Source: Aphrophora alni | Lineage: Eukaryota > Arthropoda > Insecta > Hemiptera > Aphrophoridae | NCBI GenBank assembly: GCA_963513935.1 | Contig: OY740774.1 | Span: 23,331,949-23,395,948, forward strand | DNA: 64,000 bases | Direction of reading: 5' to 3' | Shown here: positions 43,240-55,629 of the stretch, piece after piece | Layout of the letters: each line of letters starts with the position of its first letter | Numbering within the stretch: position 1 is the first letter of the stretch | Notes under the pieces: generated by a model | Seen by the model: the letters and a program-made list of their open reading frames with translations, nothing else | What the model was told of the DNA's origin: nothing | Databases searched by the model: none | Translations under genes and position numbers: made by a program

Positions 43240-43980
43240 AATATAAATGAATATATAGTATTTTTTAATTATTACAAAACCCAAGCTATATATTTTGAAT
43301 GATATAGTTTATTAGTAGATTTTTACTAGCGTACAAATACAAAAACAAATTAATAGGGATGTATAGAAAGTATGAATCAATTCCGTTGTCACATGATAAA
43401 CCAAGAACATAAAAAAATGAACTTGCCTAGTGCCATGTTGGAAACTAAAACTAATAATGTTCTCAATTTATCACTTGATAACGGAAGTTGATTAATACTC
43501 TCGAAATATCGACTGCTAGTTGAATATATATCTTCACAAACACCAAACAAATTTATTTCTTTATCAGAGTTTTATGTCGGTGAACCTGTCTAATTTCAAA
43601 TATAATTTTGATTAAAACTTCATTTGTGATTCAAAACTTTGAGTAATAATAACTTTACAAAATATTCAATATCCACGCGCACGGAAATAGCGCAACTTAG
43701 CCGGAGTAATTAAATTTCCATTTAACTCCACACTGCACTACTTGCTGCCAGGTTCATACAGTTAATTTCAAACTTTCAACTTTTTCAATTACATAATTTT
43801 GTAATTAACCTGCAATACATCCCACAGTAATGTGTCGAGAATCCTGTTTTATTAAAGTTCATTATTAAATAAAGTTTCATGTTGATATTTTACTTAATTA
43901 TTATACTTTACCAGTATCAAAGAAGTTGACGAATTAATAGTCAATCAAAACAGAAAATGTACGTAGAAATGAGCTGTTGG
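43240..43980. other. gene-free AT-rich stretch
   Basis: No recognised repeat. 43660-43770 is more even in composition (CCACGCGCACGGAAATAGCG) and could be single-copy. Confidence 0.4.
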
Positions 43981-43984
43981 TTAA

Positions 43985-44530
43985 ACGCCAAAAAACTACT
44001 CTGTCATCATCGCCTAATAAAAAAGAAGAAGAAAAGAACATAAAATGAAGACTCTTAGCCTTCGAATACCCTAATAGCGCCAGTGTAGGATTAACGAAAA
44101 GAACATAAAATGAAGACCCTTAGCCCTTATTACTAGCGTCAGTGTCGGAAAAAAAATAAAAGAACATAAAACGAAGACCTTTAGCATTCGAATATGCTAA
44201 TAGCATCAGGGTCGGAAAAAAAGAAGAGAACCTAAAACGAAGACCCTTAGTCCTCGAATACGCTAATAGCGTCAAGGTCGGAAAAACAACAACATAAAAC
44301 GAAGACCCTTAGCCCTCATACACTCTAATAAGTCAGGGTCGGAAAATATAACTCGAATTGGTTAAGAGAGATCGGATAGAAAAATGAAAGAGAAGGACCT
44401 AACCCAAGACTACATGAAAAATGTGTAGATCCAGCTAGGTGTTCTCAAGATTGCCAAGCCTGTAGGTTACTCACTAAATTAATCCCCTGAAGGTCAGCCA
44501 AGTCCCTACTCACTATAGTAAGCCCCAGAG
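43985..44530 (+). repeat. repeat A copy with a five-fold internal amplification
   Basis: 5' end near GCCAAAAAACTACTCTGTCA then TCATCGCC, 3' end near CTCACTATAGTAAGCCCC. The segment GAACATAAAATGAAGACCCT..CGAATA..CTAATAGCGTCAGGGTCGGA, single in other copies, occurs five times, starting at about 44036, 44101, 44162, 44228 and 44290. The 3' end is also duplicated (GCCAAGCCTGTAGGTTACTC and GCCAAGTCCCTACTCACTAT). Confidence 0.9.
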
Positions 44531-44539
44531 ACTTATATT

Positions 44540-45035
44540 TTTCCAAATTTTTGACAATATACATTATTCTATGAACATTCCTAAGACCTCGACTGTTTTT
44601 TTCTTTTGTTGTTGCAAATTCGCTATCCACGGTTAACTACTTTTTGGCGTAAATTTAATAGAAGACCTCACATTGGCGCCAATTAACAAATTTACATTAA
44701 AATTGTATCAAGAGAGAATCACTGGGAAACAGTTTAGCTGTTATATAAATTATAATTTATTTAGAAAATAGTTTAAATTAAATTTTTTATTTAATTTTAT
44801 CTATTTTTTATACTGTTTGTTATGGAATTATATTTCATATTTCGAAATCTCCGCTGTATCAGCACATACATCTCTTCTTAGGACACATACGTTAATGTCT
44901 TGAAACCGTGCATTACTGACTGGAATGACAGCCCATTATAAAACGAGAATTAATATCGATGTACGACGCTACGCCGTAATTACATAACAAACAAATATAC
45001 GGCCGAAAGGGAAAATAGTCTCTTTACTCAGTCAA
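44540..45035. other. gene-free stretch
   Basis: AT-rich; 44880-45010 has even composition (GTACGACGCTACGCCGTAAT). Nothing recognised. Confidence 0.4.
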
Positions 45036-45189
45036 TTTCAAGTTTTAGAGGAAATCACAGGGAACAAAATGTGTAACTAGGTATAAAACTTAAATTTATT
45101 TTATATTTTTTAAATATAAATATTATATAAATTTTTATCTAGAAAATATTTGATTTCATCTAAATGATAAAAGGGTCAAGCATGTGCTA

Positions 45190-46195
45190 AAACAACACAA
45201 CTTAGGGTCCCGTAAGCATATAGGGACAGTTATTTTTATAAAATCGAGGTATTTTAAACGGCCTAACAAAAACATATTAATTTATTCGTTAAATAAACAT
45301 ATATATTCGTAATCATAATGTCTAGTCTCATTTGAACCCCCCCCCCCCTCCCCACACATAATATTTCCAAAAAACTAAAATTTCAAACTCGATAGTTATT
45401 GTCACTTAACTACCCCAAGGTCATTTTTATCATACCGTTATATTTTTTCTAGATGTGGGACATACAATGAATATAAATATATACAAATGAAAATATAAAT
45501 GAATAAATATAGAATTTATAGTCTTAGTCTGTGTAGACGGGTTACATACTCATGAAATTATAAGAGTTCTTGATTTTGCTTACGGATCTCAATTAAGAAA
45601 AATTAATTTAACGGCTATTGAATTGTTCGTCCCACATCTCACAATAACTGCTTTTAAAACTTGTACATGTACACTACACATTTCTCATTGTGTGGTTAAA
45701 TTAAGTTGTATTCGTCTTACAAAAACTATAATATATGGTTTCGCTCTGTTATTTAATTTTAAATCATAAATAATCTTTTATCAGACTTGTAGGTCACACC
45801 GTGTTCACATTGGGGGAGAGGGGAGGGATGACACTTTAAATTTAGCTTAGCGCCAACATATTAATTTTTTCGTCAAATAAACATACATATTCGTAAACAA
45901 AATAACTTCTAGTTTTATTTGATAACCCACGCACCTTTCCAAAAATTAAATTCACCTAGATAATTTTTGCCCCGTAACTACTCCAAGTTCATTTTTGTTG
46001 TTAACTAACTATATATATATTTTTTATATGTTGGACAATAGATAAAATTTAAATACAATGTTCGAATTATACGGTATTTATCTTCTTGATTGTGTAGGCG
46101 GATTCCGACTTAGATACAGACAAGCGCGTGAAATTATAAGGGTCTTTAGTTTCAACTACTGACCATAAAAACATTAAAAAAGTAAAAAAGAAAGT
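45190..46195 (+). repeat. two direct copies of repeat B inside the left arm
   Basis: First copy about 45190-45640 (GGGTCCCGTAAGCATATAGG, CGTTAAATAAACATATATAT, AAACTCGATAGTTATTGTCA, TGTGTAGACGGGTTAC). Second about 45850-46195 (GCGCCAACATATTAATTTTT, TTTTGCCCCGTAACTACTCC, TGTGTAGGCGGATTCCGACT, AGACAAGCGCGTGAAATTAT). They are diverged from each other far more than the two arms are. Confidence 0.75.
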
Positions 46196-46480
46196 TTTTT
46201 TTTTTACGCAGGTTAAAAACTATGGGAAGGTTTTAGACAACTGTTCAAATTGAAATATTCAACTGTTCGGTATGCCATGTTCATACCATTATATATAGCA
46301 TTTCTGAGCGTCCGCTGTAATCTCAGACCAAGCCTTGAAACTGTACTATTTTGAGTGGTCTTCTATTTATAAACAATCTTATTCCTATATTTCATGGCGT
46401 GATAATTGGTAGACGCTTTGTTTGACCCTATAGAAACAAAGAAATAAAAGAAAATTGGTTAAGTTAAAACGAAAATTGGT

Positions 46481-47678
46481 TAAGTTAAAACAAAAATTTA
46501 GTCAAAGATTTGCATGATCGTAGTATTGATTTTACAAACTAGATTGTCCATCTCATTGGAATGGGATAAAGTTAAGGAATTGGAGGTTTTAGTGCTGCCA
46601 TCAACGGTCCATTCTGGTAACTTCAAAGACAGCCTGATCAGAGTCCTCCAACGCTAGCGCATTCTGAACCTAAACTCACATAACTATAACTATTCAACCC
46701 ACATTATTATATGGTATGGGACTTCTATCTAGTATGAATTGAAGAGTCATAACTATAACTACCCCTCACAACTTCTCTACACCCCTTTTAAATTCTTATA
46801 ACACTTTAAATTGTCGCCTCTCACGGCCTTAATTTATGAAATGTTGAAGAAGAGAAAAACCGTGAACTCTCACAACGCCTTAAACTTCGTTAAGTTTACA
46901 GCTTTTCAGAATTTAATGAAAATTACTTCACGGCAATAATATGCCGCTAAATTACAATGAATTACAGTGAAAATTTCATCTTCTTCCTTTCATAAGAAAA
47001 TTAAAATTTCATTTCTTAATTACTGCATTCCACCGGGAGCGTTAATGCACAGACCTGGACTACTGAAATTTAAATAAATAGTAAGAGTTATGTGTTATTA
47101 CATTAATAATATCTTTGTACAGTCTGTGTAAAATAAAATAATTACTAATTCACCTGTTTTATTATAGTTAATTAGTAAGTGTTTATTTCTGCTGAATCTG
47201 CTCGAGAAGTTTATTTTCTTTATATAGTAGGTAGCCATACTTCGGTAGGTGTTAGGGGACATCACAATCAAAATGTAAAATAAATCGTAACCTTTACAAT
47301 TTATTGAGTCTTATCAACCTTTTCTTCAGTTAAGGCGTTACACTAAATATTGTGTTAGTAACATGGAGCTCTACCAAGTACCTTTAGTCGTTAGTATAAA
47401 TCAAAAAGTTTATATTTATAAAAATTTCATTAAACGCTTCGATGTCCGTTTGACGATATGTGTCTTAAAAATATATAACTAAAAAAGGATTGAGATATCG
47501 ATACTAAATTTTGCAGAATGTTCTTTGTACTCCTAATAGTTTTTCATTTAATCTTCTTGAAAACAATATCTCGAACTCCGTTGGTTTTACAAAGATATAT
47601 ACACACTTTATTGTTCTGGAGTATTATGTACTTCCAGATGGTGTCACTCAACCTTGTTCCTACGGTACCACATGAACC
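46481..47678. other. spacer of the 4-kb inverted repeat
   Basis: AT-rich; CTAACTAACC-type motifs (GAACCTAACCTAACTTAACC near 47674) mark its right edge. No frame with a domain. Confidence 0.5.
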
Positions 47679-47959
47679 TAACCTAACTTAACCATTTTTC
47701 TTCAATCTCTTTATTTCTATAAAGTCAAAGCGTCTACCAATTATCACGCCATGAAATATAGGAATAAGATTGTTTATAAATAGAAGACCACTCAAAATAG
47801 TACAGTTTCAAGGCTTGGTCTGAGATTACAGCGGACGCTCAGAAATGCTATATAATGGTATGAACATGGAATACCGAACAGTTGAATATTTCAATTTGAA
47901 CTGCTGCCTAAAACGTTCCCATAGTTTTTAACCTGCGTAAAAAAAACATTATTTTTTAC

Positions 47960-48965
47960 TTTTTTGATGTTTTTATGGTAAGTAGACAAAACTAAAGACC
48001 CTTATAATTTCACGCTCTTGTCTGTCTCTAAGTCGGAATCCGCCTACACAATCAAGAAGACAAATATCGTATAATTCGAACATTGTATTTAAATTTTATC
48101 TATTGTCGCACTTATAAAAAATATATATAGTTAGTTAACAACAAAAATGACCTTGGAGTAGTTACGGGGCAAAATATATCTAGGTGAATTTAATTTTTGG
48201 AAAGGTGCGTGGGTTGTCAAATAAAACTAGAAGTTATTTTGTTTAAGAATATATATGTTTATTTGACAAAGAAATTAATATGTTGGCGCTAAGTTAAATT
48301 TAAAGTGTTAGATATCACCCCCCCCCCCATTTGAACACGTTGTGAACTACAAATCTGATAAAAGATTATTTATGATTTAAAATTAAATATCAGAGCGAAA
48401 CCATATATTATAGTTTTTGTAAGACGAATAATGTACAACTTAATTTAACCACACAATGAGAAATGTGTAGTGTACATGTACAAGTTATAAAAGCAGTTTT
48501 GTGAGATGTGGGACAATTCAATAGCCGTTAAATTAATTTCTCTTTATTGAGATCCGTAAGCAAAATCAAGAACTCTTATAATTTCACGAGTATGTAACCC
48601 GTCTACACAGACTAAGACTATAAATTCTATATTTATTCATTTATATTTTCATTCGTATATTTATATTCATTGTATGTCCCACATCTAGAAAAAATATAAC
48701 GGTATGATAAAAATGACCTTGGTGATATGTTAAGTGACAATAACTATCGAGTTTGAAATTTTTTATTTTTTGAAATATTACGTGTGAGGGTGGCAAATAA
48801 AACTAGACATTATTATGATTACGAATATATATGTTTATTTAACGAATAAATTAATATGTTTTTGTTAGGCGGCTTGAAATACTTCGATTTTATAAAAATA
48901 ACTGTCCCTATATGCTTACTGGACCCTAAGTTGTGTTGTTTTAGCACATGCTTGACCCTTTTATC
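47960..48965 (-). repeat. two direct copies of repeat B inside the right arm (inverted)
   Basis: Mirror image of the left arm: GGTAAGTAGACAAAACTAAA, AATTTCACGCTCTTGTCTGT, AGTCGGAATCCGCCTACACA, then AATTTCACGAGTATGTAACC, CGTCTACACAGACTAAGACT and TAACTATCGAGTTTGAAATT. Confidence 0.75.
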
Positions 48966-49079
48966 ATTTAAATGAAATCAAATATTTTTGAGATATATAA
49001 CGGTTACAAAAATATAAAATAAATTTAAATTTTATATAGTTACACATTTTGTTCCCTGTGATTTCCTCTAAAACTTGAG

Positions 49080-49910
49080 ATGACGATATGATCGAGGAGG
49101 GTCTCGGTATATGGGTTACACATAGAACCGAAAGTATGGGGGGGGAATAAAAGGGGAAAAAAATTTTAAAAAGAAAAGAAAACAAGTGTAACAATAGCGA
49201 CCCAATAATTTAATTTGTGTAGTTCTCTAATAAACTAATAACTTCAGAGACGAGAGTTGTCCAAGATAAATCCGATAGATAATATTACAAGAAATTGTAG
49301 TATTTCTGAAGAGTTTGTACAAAGATGACAACAGAATGAATGATGTTATGTTTGTGAAAGATTTTTAAGAAAGACGGTTTCAAGCCTTAAACGATTGTTT
49401 TTTTATTACCCGTACACAACATACGATTTCTTTGGTATATTTGTTTAAAAAATTGTTTAAGTTAAAACCATGGCAAGACTTTACTGTCACACTGTATACG
49501 AGTATCATAAACTGATTAAATTGTACAGAATAGTGAATAACAAAAGCCATGCTGACGCGACAGGCACTGGACTTAACCTGATCAGCGTGTCACTGGAAGT
49601 AATTACTGGTAATTAGAAGTGACATGAAATGTCAACATGGAGTTGAATCTATTTAATGGTTATTTACCTCTCCATTAAATTCAAGGTAAATTGTTATCGT
49701 GCCTTCACATGGCTTTAGTTGACATTCCTATCGATAATTGTGGCCTTTCATTAATGTTCTAGATTCTATAGGAGATTATGATTTTCTAAGAAAAGAACTT
49801 AGGGTGTAATTGATAATTAAAATACACTGCACGCAGATTTAATTACTGACGCCGATGGACTCGAGGAAGGTTCTTGAGAATAAAATTTACGATTTTCTGG
49901 TTATTCTGTA
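49080..49910. other. gene-free; single-copy-looking block at 49440-49890
   Basis: Right of the inverted repeat is a G/A-rich patch (GGGGGGGGAATAAAAGGGGA near 49138). 49440-49890 has even composition, palindromic pieces (GTAATTACTGGTAATTAGAA) and no recognised repeat; it could hold regulatory sequence. Confidence 0.3.
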
Positions 49911-49929
49911 GTTTTTTTTTTTTTTTTTT

Positions 49930-50153
49930 AACGGTAAAAACATCTCGGTCGTCATTGCCTTATATAAAAAAGGAAAAATTTAACATAAAATATAGACTCC
50001 TAGCCGTCGAATACTCTAATTTAGTCAGGGTCTGAAGAGAAGATTAGATGGTCAAGAGAGACTTGATAGCAAAAATGAAAGAGAGGGATCTCACCCAAGA
50101 TCAACTCAAAAAATACGTAGATCCATCCAGTATTCCTCGGGATTGTCACCATA
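49930..50153 (+). repeat. repeat A copy
   Basis: AACGGTAAAAACATCTCGGT, CGTCATTGCCTTATATAAAA, GTCAAGAGAGACTTGATAGC, GGATCTCACCCAAGATCAAC; ends at CTCGGGATTGTCACC. Preceded by a 20-nt T run. Confidence 0.9.
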
Positions 50154-50394
50154 GAAGAAGGAATTAGAATCCTATCACTCAGGCTAATATTTTGTGTAGC
50201 ATACCCAACTGACATATCGGGTTTGTGACTCATATCTGAAAACATCAACTCTCTTGAAATCGATCCTTATGATGTTTCATAGATGTTACTAGCAAGGCAC
50301 GGGCTTAATTGAAGTTTACAGTACTGTTTTCTATGTATTGAGCTTTTAATTAAGATGCAATATGAATAAAAAAATATATACAAGGTGATTCGAA

Positions 50395-51000
50395 ATTGCA
50401 TGGCAATCTCTTTGGAAATCAGTCTCTACCTAAAAATATAATAAAGTTCATTTAAATATACACCAAAACACGCTTCGTTAGTGAAAAATTTCAACCGGAA
50501 TTCTCTTTCACCGCTAATATGGGTCTTTATTGAATTTCAAGGGGCATAAATTACGACGCGAATTTGATAGTAACGTTTTGTGACTTAAAAAATTGTATAA
50601 CAAAGTTCCCAGAACTATACCTCTTATAGTTTTGAGAAAATTATTGTAAAACCCCAAAATTTTAGTTGATAACACAATTAGAAAAAACTATTTCTGAGTT
50701 AATTGATGTCAATAAAGCCACAAACAAGTACAATGTAAACAATTTTTTCTTTAAATAGTCTTATTTCATTCTTGAGGTAAAAAAAAAACAATTTTGAGAT
50801 AAATAGTATCGGAATTCAAAAATATTTTGTTTTAGTCTGTTCTTGGTTGTTGTAGACAATTACTAAGAAATTAAATTTTTAGGTTTTCGTCGATAACTTG
50901 GTTATCTTTTAATCTGCAGAAAAAAAAGAAGCATTTTGTTTATTGTTAAAAGAGAAAAACAGTTGCTTTTTGAGATATTCAACATTAAACAACCAGACGC
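50395..51000. mobile_element. inverted-repeat-type element, one end recognised ('repeat D')
   Basis: Starts TATACAAGGTGATTCGAAAT (an AGGTGATTC-type end after TA). The interior shares GATAACTTGGTTATCTTTTA then ATCTG in inverted orientation with CAGATCAAAGGATAACCAAA at 62115. No protein; the right end is unclear. Confidence 0.45.
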
Positions 51001-51049
51001 CCAGACTGGCTTCCTAAATATTCTCCTTACAGGCTTCTTAATTGTCCTT

Positions 51050-51800
51050 CACTAGTCTCTACTCGTGGATATCTTCAATATTCCTCAAAATCATCCAACC
51101 ACCTTTTTCTGTCGTCTTCTGATTTCTTCCCCTAGACTACCATGAAATTCTCGCCGTTTTCGCGAATGTCGAAAAGTACACAATCAAATTATAGACTTCA
51201 TCAATTGAATACACTTTTAATACTACAAATACAGGTTTAAACATGTTTTTATTTTCATTTTTAATTCCATTTCATTCTGTAATTAATTATTTTAATCTTG
51301 TTATAAGACTATTCTTATAATTAAATCAATCTTGACTCGCCTTACAATTTACCTAATGGGATTTGTGAGTCCGTTTAAAAATCCTACTGAGTAGGCTGAT
51401 GGTAGTTTCGCACTAACCACTGTTTACTGAAACAACAGATTAAAACTCTCTCTCTCACATACACATATTGCCTAATAAAGGCAATAAACCATTATCATTT
51501 AACTATCTATCTGATATCTCTCTGAGATTATCTCATCTGTATTGTGCCTGGTTAACGGTCTATTACTTTTTGGTAACCTTGAGCAGATTTAGAAAGAGAA
51601 CAACCGATTTTTTTATTTAGTAAACGGAAAAAACACGAATGAATAGAAAAGAAGGATTTTAGGCTTACCGCAAATTCTTTATAGTCATCTATCGTCTCTG
51701 CCATGCGTCTTCCATATTTTAGGTTGTCCTCCAGGTCATCAAACCACCATTTCTCGATGTTACTCTGATTCTTCTTCCCTCTGACCTTCTCTGGAGAATA
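51050..51800 (-). pseudogene. possible LINE C-terminal scraps (two pieces)
   Basis: Minus-strand translations of 51180-51090 (KKSEDDRKRWLDDFEEY) and 51790-51680 (NIEKWWFDDLEDNLKYGRRM, then AETIDDYKEF) resemble the R(G)RP.KRW.DD.E.DLK...NWR..A.....W end of some arthropod LINE proteins. They are similar to each other. Each is short and lacks an RT context. Confidence 0.35.
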
Positions 51801-51892
51801 TCTTCATTCTTTGCAAGTAACCAAAGTATTAGAGCTTTGTCTCTAACATATTCTCTTACTACTTACTAAGTTCTTTTGTTTTTCCTTGTGAC

Positions 51893-52152
51893 TTAACGAC
51901 AAAAAACGTCTAGGTCATCAACGTCTTACAAAAAAAAAAGAAAGAAGAAGAACACAAGAGTATAAAAACCAATACCCTCGAATATTCTAATTTAGTGACA
52001 GGGCTGGAATAGAAAAATAATTAGTCAAGAGTTGATATGAAAGATGAAAGAGAAGGATCTAAATCAAAACTACGTGAAAAAATGTCTAAATCCACCTAGA
52101 TACCCTCGTGATTGTCAAGGTCTTACAGACTAAAATGACGACCTAAGTCTTA
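51893..52152 (+). repeat. repeat A copy
   Basis: ACTTAACGACAAAAAACGTC, TAGGTCATCAACGTCTTACA, CCCTCGAATATTCTAATTTA, AAGATGAAAGAGAAGGATCT, and a CTCGTGATTGTCAAGG end. Confidence 0.85.
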
Positions 52153-52754
52153 TTAGGTTCTTTTCTTCCTTTCACTCCTCCTTAAGCTTCTTTCCTCTAT
52201 GTTCTTCCATCTTTTCCTTGATTCATCATCAAAATGTTCCCATCGTCTAAAATACCTTCTTGATCGTCAGACTGTCAGAATAATGTCAGAATAATATCTT
52301 AACAGAATATTGTTTTATGATTGGATCTTTTTCTTCTTAACATCTTTTATTGATTTTTTTTGTCAAGACTATACGTTTACCAAATAAAAGTGAATTTATC
52401 AACATTGTTCTATTTTCAATTATATAACTGATCAACAATTTGGTTAGATGTTAAAACTATAAGAACTATGTAAATCCTGAAATTCTTTGAGTATTATTAA
52501 ACGAAACTGATTTATATAATGAAGAAATCAAATGTCATCAGCAGCAGCATTTGAGAAATAATGACTAATTTTGTAAATTTTTTTCGCTCAATTATAAAAC
52601 TGATTATACCAGGCGTTTCATGAAGAGTTTCCAATCTTTAGTTTGTTGTAGGGAACGTATTTACTAACTAATGTGAAAGAAAACATCCACTGGCTTCAAT
52701 GGAGAACATAAAACTTTACTATAGAAATATCAGTGATTTTTCTTCCATTTTCCT

Positions 52755-52965
52755 CTTGTAGTTTAAAAGCAAAAAAAAAACTTTTCGTAATCATCGCCTT
52801 ATTATAAATGGAAGAAGAGAATAAGAGTTGGTCAAGTGAGATTTGATAGGGAGAGTGAAAGACATGGATCTAACCCAAGACTTACATGAAGTAAAGTAAG
52901 ATATAGATTCTAGCTAGGTTCTTCGGGTCTTCCATACTCGTACTCACATAAAGGAGCTCCTGAGG
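52755..52965 (+). repeat. repeat A copy, internally shortened
   Basis: TCTTGTAGTTTAAAAGCAAA, CTTTTCGTAATCATCGCCTT, then a jump to GAATAAGAGTTGGTCAAGTG, GGATCTAACCCAAGACTTAC and a CATAAAGGAGCTCCTGAGGG end. All but its first 46 bp is included in the direct duplication described next. Confidence 0.85.
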
Positions 52966-53558
52966 GTAATTTTTAGTGGAAGAAAACAAAAAGCCATGTT
53001 ACACCTAAATCCATGCTTTTACAAACTTTAATTACCTATTTTACAATGTTTTTGTATACTGTACACTTCATTAATCATGTTAGCTTAGCAAGGTCCTACG
53101 TCTTCTCACTGTATAGTAACTGTTAAACGTTTATTAAACAGGTCGATGGTAGAGGATGTTCTGGCAGGCCACCACGATTACTAGATTTTGTTATTTCTTG
53201 TTATGAGGTTATACTTCAATACTGGTAAGGAATAAAAGATGGTGATTTTAAAAATCTCAAAGCATATTTTGTGGTATATTTATTTTTCACATGTAGATCA
53301 ATGACGTATATATACAGTATATTATATATATGTTTATGAATGTAACTGAGTGTTTTTCAATTTTATTAAACATCATTTACTTGTTTTGTTTTTTTTTTAT
53401 CCTTAATTATTACTTACAATTATAAAATTATGGTAAAAGATTTTTCATTATAAACATGATTTTTAATTGTTCTTTTCTGTAAAATAAATTAGGAAAAAAA
53501 GTAAAAAAATAGGGAAAAAATACATTTTTCCTGCTATACTTTAGCAGTCATCCTTAGA
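52801..53558 (+). repeat. direct duplication, copy 1
   Basis: About 760 bp also present at 54296-55065 with high identity (shared GGAAGAAGAGAATAAGAGTT, AAGCCATGTTACACCTAAAT, TTAATCATGTTAGCTTAGCA, TCCTGCTATACTTTAGCA). It differs by small indels, including a TATACAGTATATTATATA insertion in this copy. Confidence 0.9.
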
Positions 53559-54243
53559 ATCAGGTCGGGTTGTGTTCACAACTTATCAGGACAGTTATAT
53601 ATGTATAGGTTACCTACAGCTTTCAGTATTTTTACTGCTGAAATCATTGCTTTTTTACTGCTCTCACTAAAGTTCCATGTATTTCACATCATTACCTTGT
53701 CTGTTCCGATTCCAAAAGTCTACTTCAGACTATCCAGTATATGCATTCTAGGAATCACTTAGCTGCAGAGATTCTGTTCTCCCTACACAGGTTTCAGTTA
53801 GGACATCATTTCGCTGGGGTTCTGGACACTGTAGAATAACTGAAAAAACAAAATCAGACGGAGCAGCAAAGGATGTTAACGACAGTTGCCAGTCACACAA
53901 CGTCTCATGACATCCGACTTTTTATCAGCAATTAAATTCATATTGCATCGCTATTGGGAAGAAGAATGAACAAAACTTTAATAAACAATAAACTAAATAA
54001 ATTAACGACACTGACCAATCCTTGAGATCACTAATTCCTGCTGTCATCATGAGGTTGTGGTTGTTTATCGTCGCATCGGTTACTCCATGATCACTCATGG
54101 ATTATTGAAGGAACAAGGTATCCTCGGTAATGTCCATTCTGTCTAACAGTTCTACTATATAACACACCTTAATCGACTTGGAGGTGTTCGTAGGACTTGT
54201 CCTACCTAATTCGACTCAAATGGTGTTGGGGGATGTTGCAGAG
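53556..54243. repeat. left arm of a 688-bp inverted repeat
   Basis: Reverse complement of 56065-56753. Outer tip AGAATCAGGTCGGGTTGTG, inner tip GTGTTGGGGGATGTTGCAGA. Contains the dyad GTAGGACTTGTCCTAC. The outer tip coincides with the end of the direct duplication. Confidence 0.9.
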
Positions 54244-54295
54244 ATTCTTGATCGGTGTGTTGTTTTTCTTGCATTGCTTGAACGTTTTATACAGG

Positions 54296-55065
54296 ATATT
54301 ATAAATGGAAGAAGAGAATAAGAGTTCTTCAAGTGAGATTTGATAGGGAGAGTGAAAGACATGGATCTAACCCAAGACTTACATGAAGTAAAGTAAGATA
54401 TAGATTCTAGCTAGGTTCTTCGGGTCTTCCATACTAGTACTCACATAAAGGAGCTCCTGAGGGTAATTTTTAGTGGAAGAAAACAAAAAGCCATGTTACA
54501 CCTAAATCCATGCTTTTACAAACTTTAATTACCTATTTTACAATGTTTTTGTAAACTGTACACTTCATTAATCATGTTAGCTTAGCAATGTCCTACCTCT
54601 CCTCACTGTGTAGTAACTGTTAAACGTTTATTAAACAGGTCACTGGTAGAGAATGTTCTGACAGGCCACCACGATTACCAGATTTTACAGTTTTGTTATT
54701 TCTTGTTATGAGGTTATTTGAAGAAGCATACAACTTCAATACTGGTAACGAATCAAATATGGTGATTTTTAATATCTCAAGGCATATTTTGTGGTATATC
54801 TATTTTTTTCATGTAAATCAATGACGTATATTTATGTATGTAACCGAGTGGTTTTCAATTTTATTAAACATCATTTACCTGTTTTGTTGTTTTATTTATC
54901 CTTAATTATTACTTACAATTATAAAATTATGGTCAAGCTGATTATTCATTATTACCATGATTATTTAATTGTTCTTTTCTGTAAAATAAATTAGGAAAAA
55001 AGTCAAAAAATATAAATAAATATTTTTATTCTTTTCCTGCTATACTTTAGCAATCATCCTTAGAG
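54296..55065 (+). repeat. direct duplication, copy 2 (contains a repeat A piece)
   Basis: Second copy of 52801-53558, starting ATATTATAAATGGAAGAAGA and ending CTATACTTTAGCAATCATCC. Its repeat A piece spans 54299-54465 and lacks the family's 5' end because the duplication boundary cuts through it. Confidence 0.9.
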
Positions 55066-55069
55066 TCCG

Positions 55070-55625
55070 TACAATTATCAGTATTTTATTCTTTCCCATA
55101 CATAACTTTGTCTATACAACGTAGATGTAAGAATGTAAAAAATATACCTCTATATCTTTAACGTGTCTTCTTATAAAATGTAACCAAATGAATATGCAAA
55201 ATATACTTTTTGATTACTTTAATTGGGTTGACTACTTCAGGGACGAAAACTGCACGAAAAGGAAAGTTAATTATATTAATATGTAAAAAGTGTAAACTAA
55301 TTAAAACAGAGCTTGTGTGTGTGAGAGAGAGAGTTAACTAAGTCGATCCGTTGCAGCCTGTTAGGAAGCTGTTGTTACTTTAATTAACATCTTCGCTGAG
55401 ACTAATCCAGTGTTATGGATGTGAAGAGAGGAGAGGAAGGGAGGCTCTTCAATCTCAAGTGCCTCTGTAGAGTAACTACAACATAACTCAAAATTAACTT
55501 CTATATCACTTTCTTACAAAAATCCTTAACATCGTCTGGATTGATTTAAATTAAACATTGTAACAGTATAAGGTATTCATTTTAACTGATAGAATTTGTA
55601 TATATTTATTTATTATTTTGTATAA
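55070..55625. other. gene-free stretch
   Basis: AT-rich with a short (GT)/(GA) run near 55315. Nothing recognised. Confidence 0.5.
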
Positions 55626-55629
55626 TGGG

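Larger units (their letters stand above)
45039..49077. mobile_element. 4-kb inverted repeat (arms about 1.4 kb, spacer about 1.2 kb)
   Basis: Left arm 45039-46480 and right arm 47679-49077 are reverse complements over nearly their whole length. Outer tips CAAGTTTTAGAGGAAATCAC (left) and GTGATTTCCTCTAAAACTTG (right); inner tips AAAATTGGTTAAGTTAAAAC (left) and ACTTAACCATTTTTCTTC (right). Identity is high with scattered substitutions and homopolymer changes: the C-run at 45343 is a much shorter GGTGGC-type region on the right, and one arm has a 9-C run near 48320. The spacer has no recognisable gene. No clear target duplication flanks the tips. Candidate: large nonautonomous inverted-repeat transposon, or an inverted segmental duplication. 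Confidence 0.9.

Noticed and set aside
43006..43284. 92-codon minus-strand frame with tyrosine-rich repeats
   Set aside because: Lies in the diverged end of the 52-bp satellite.
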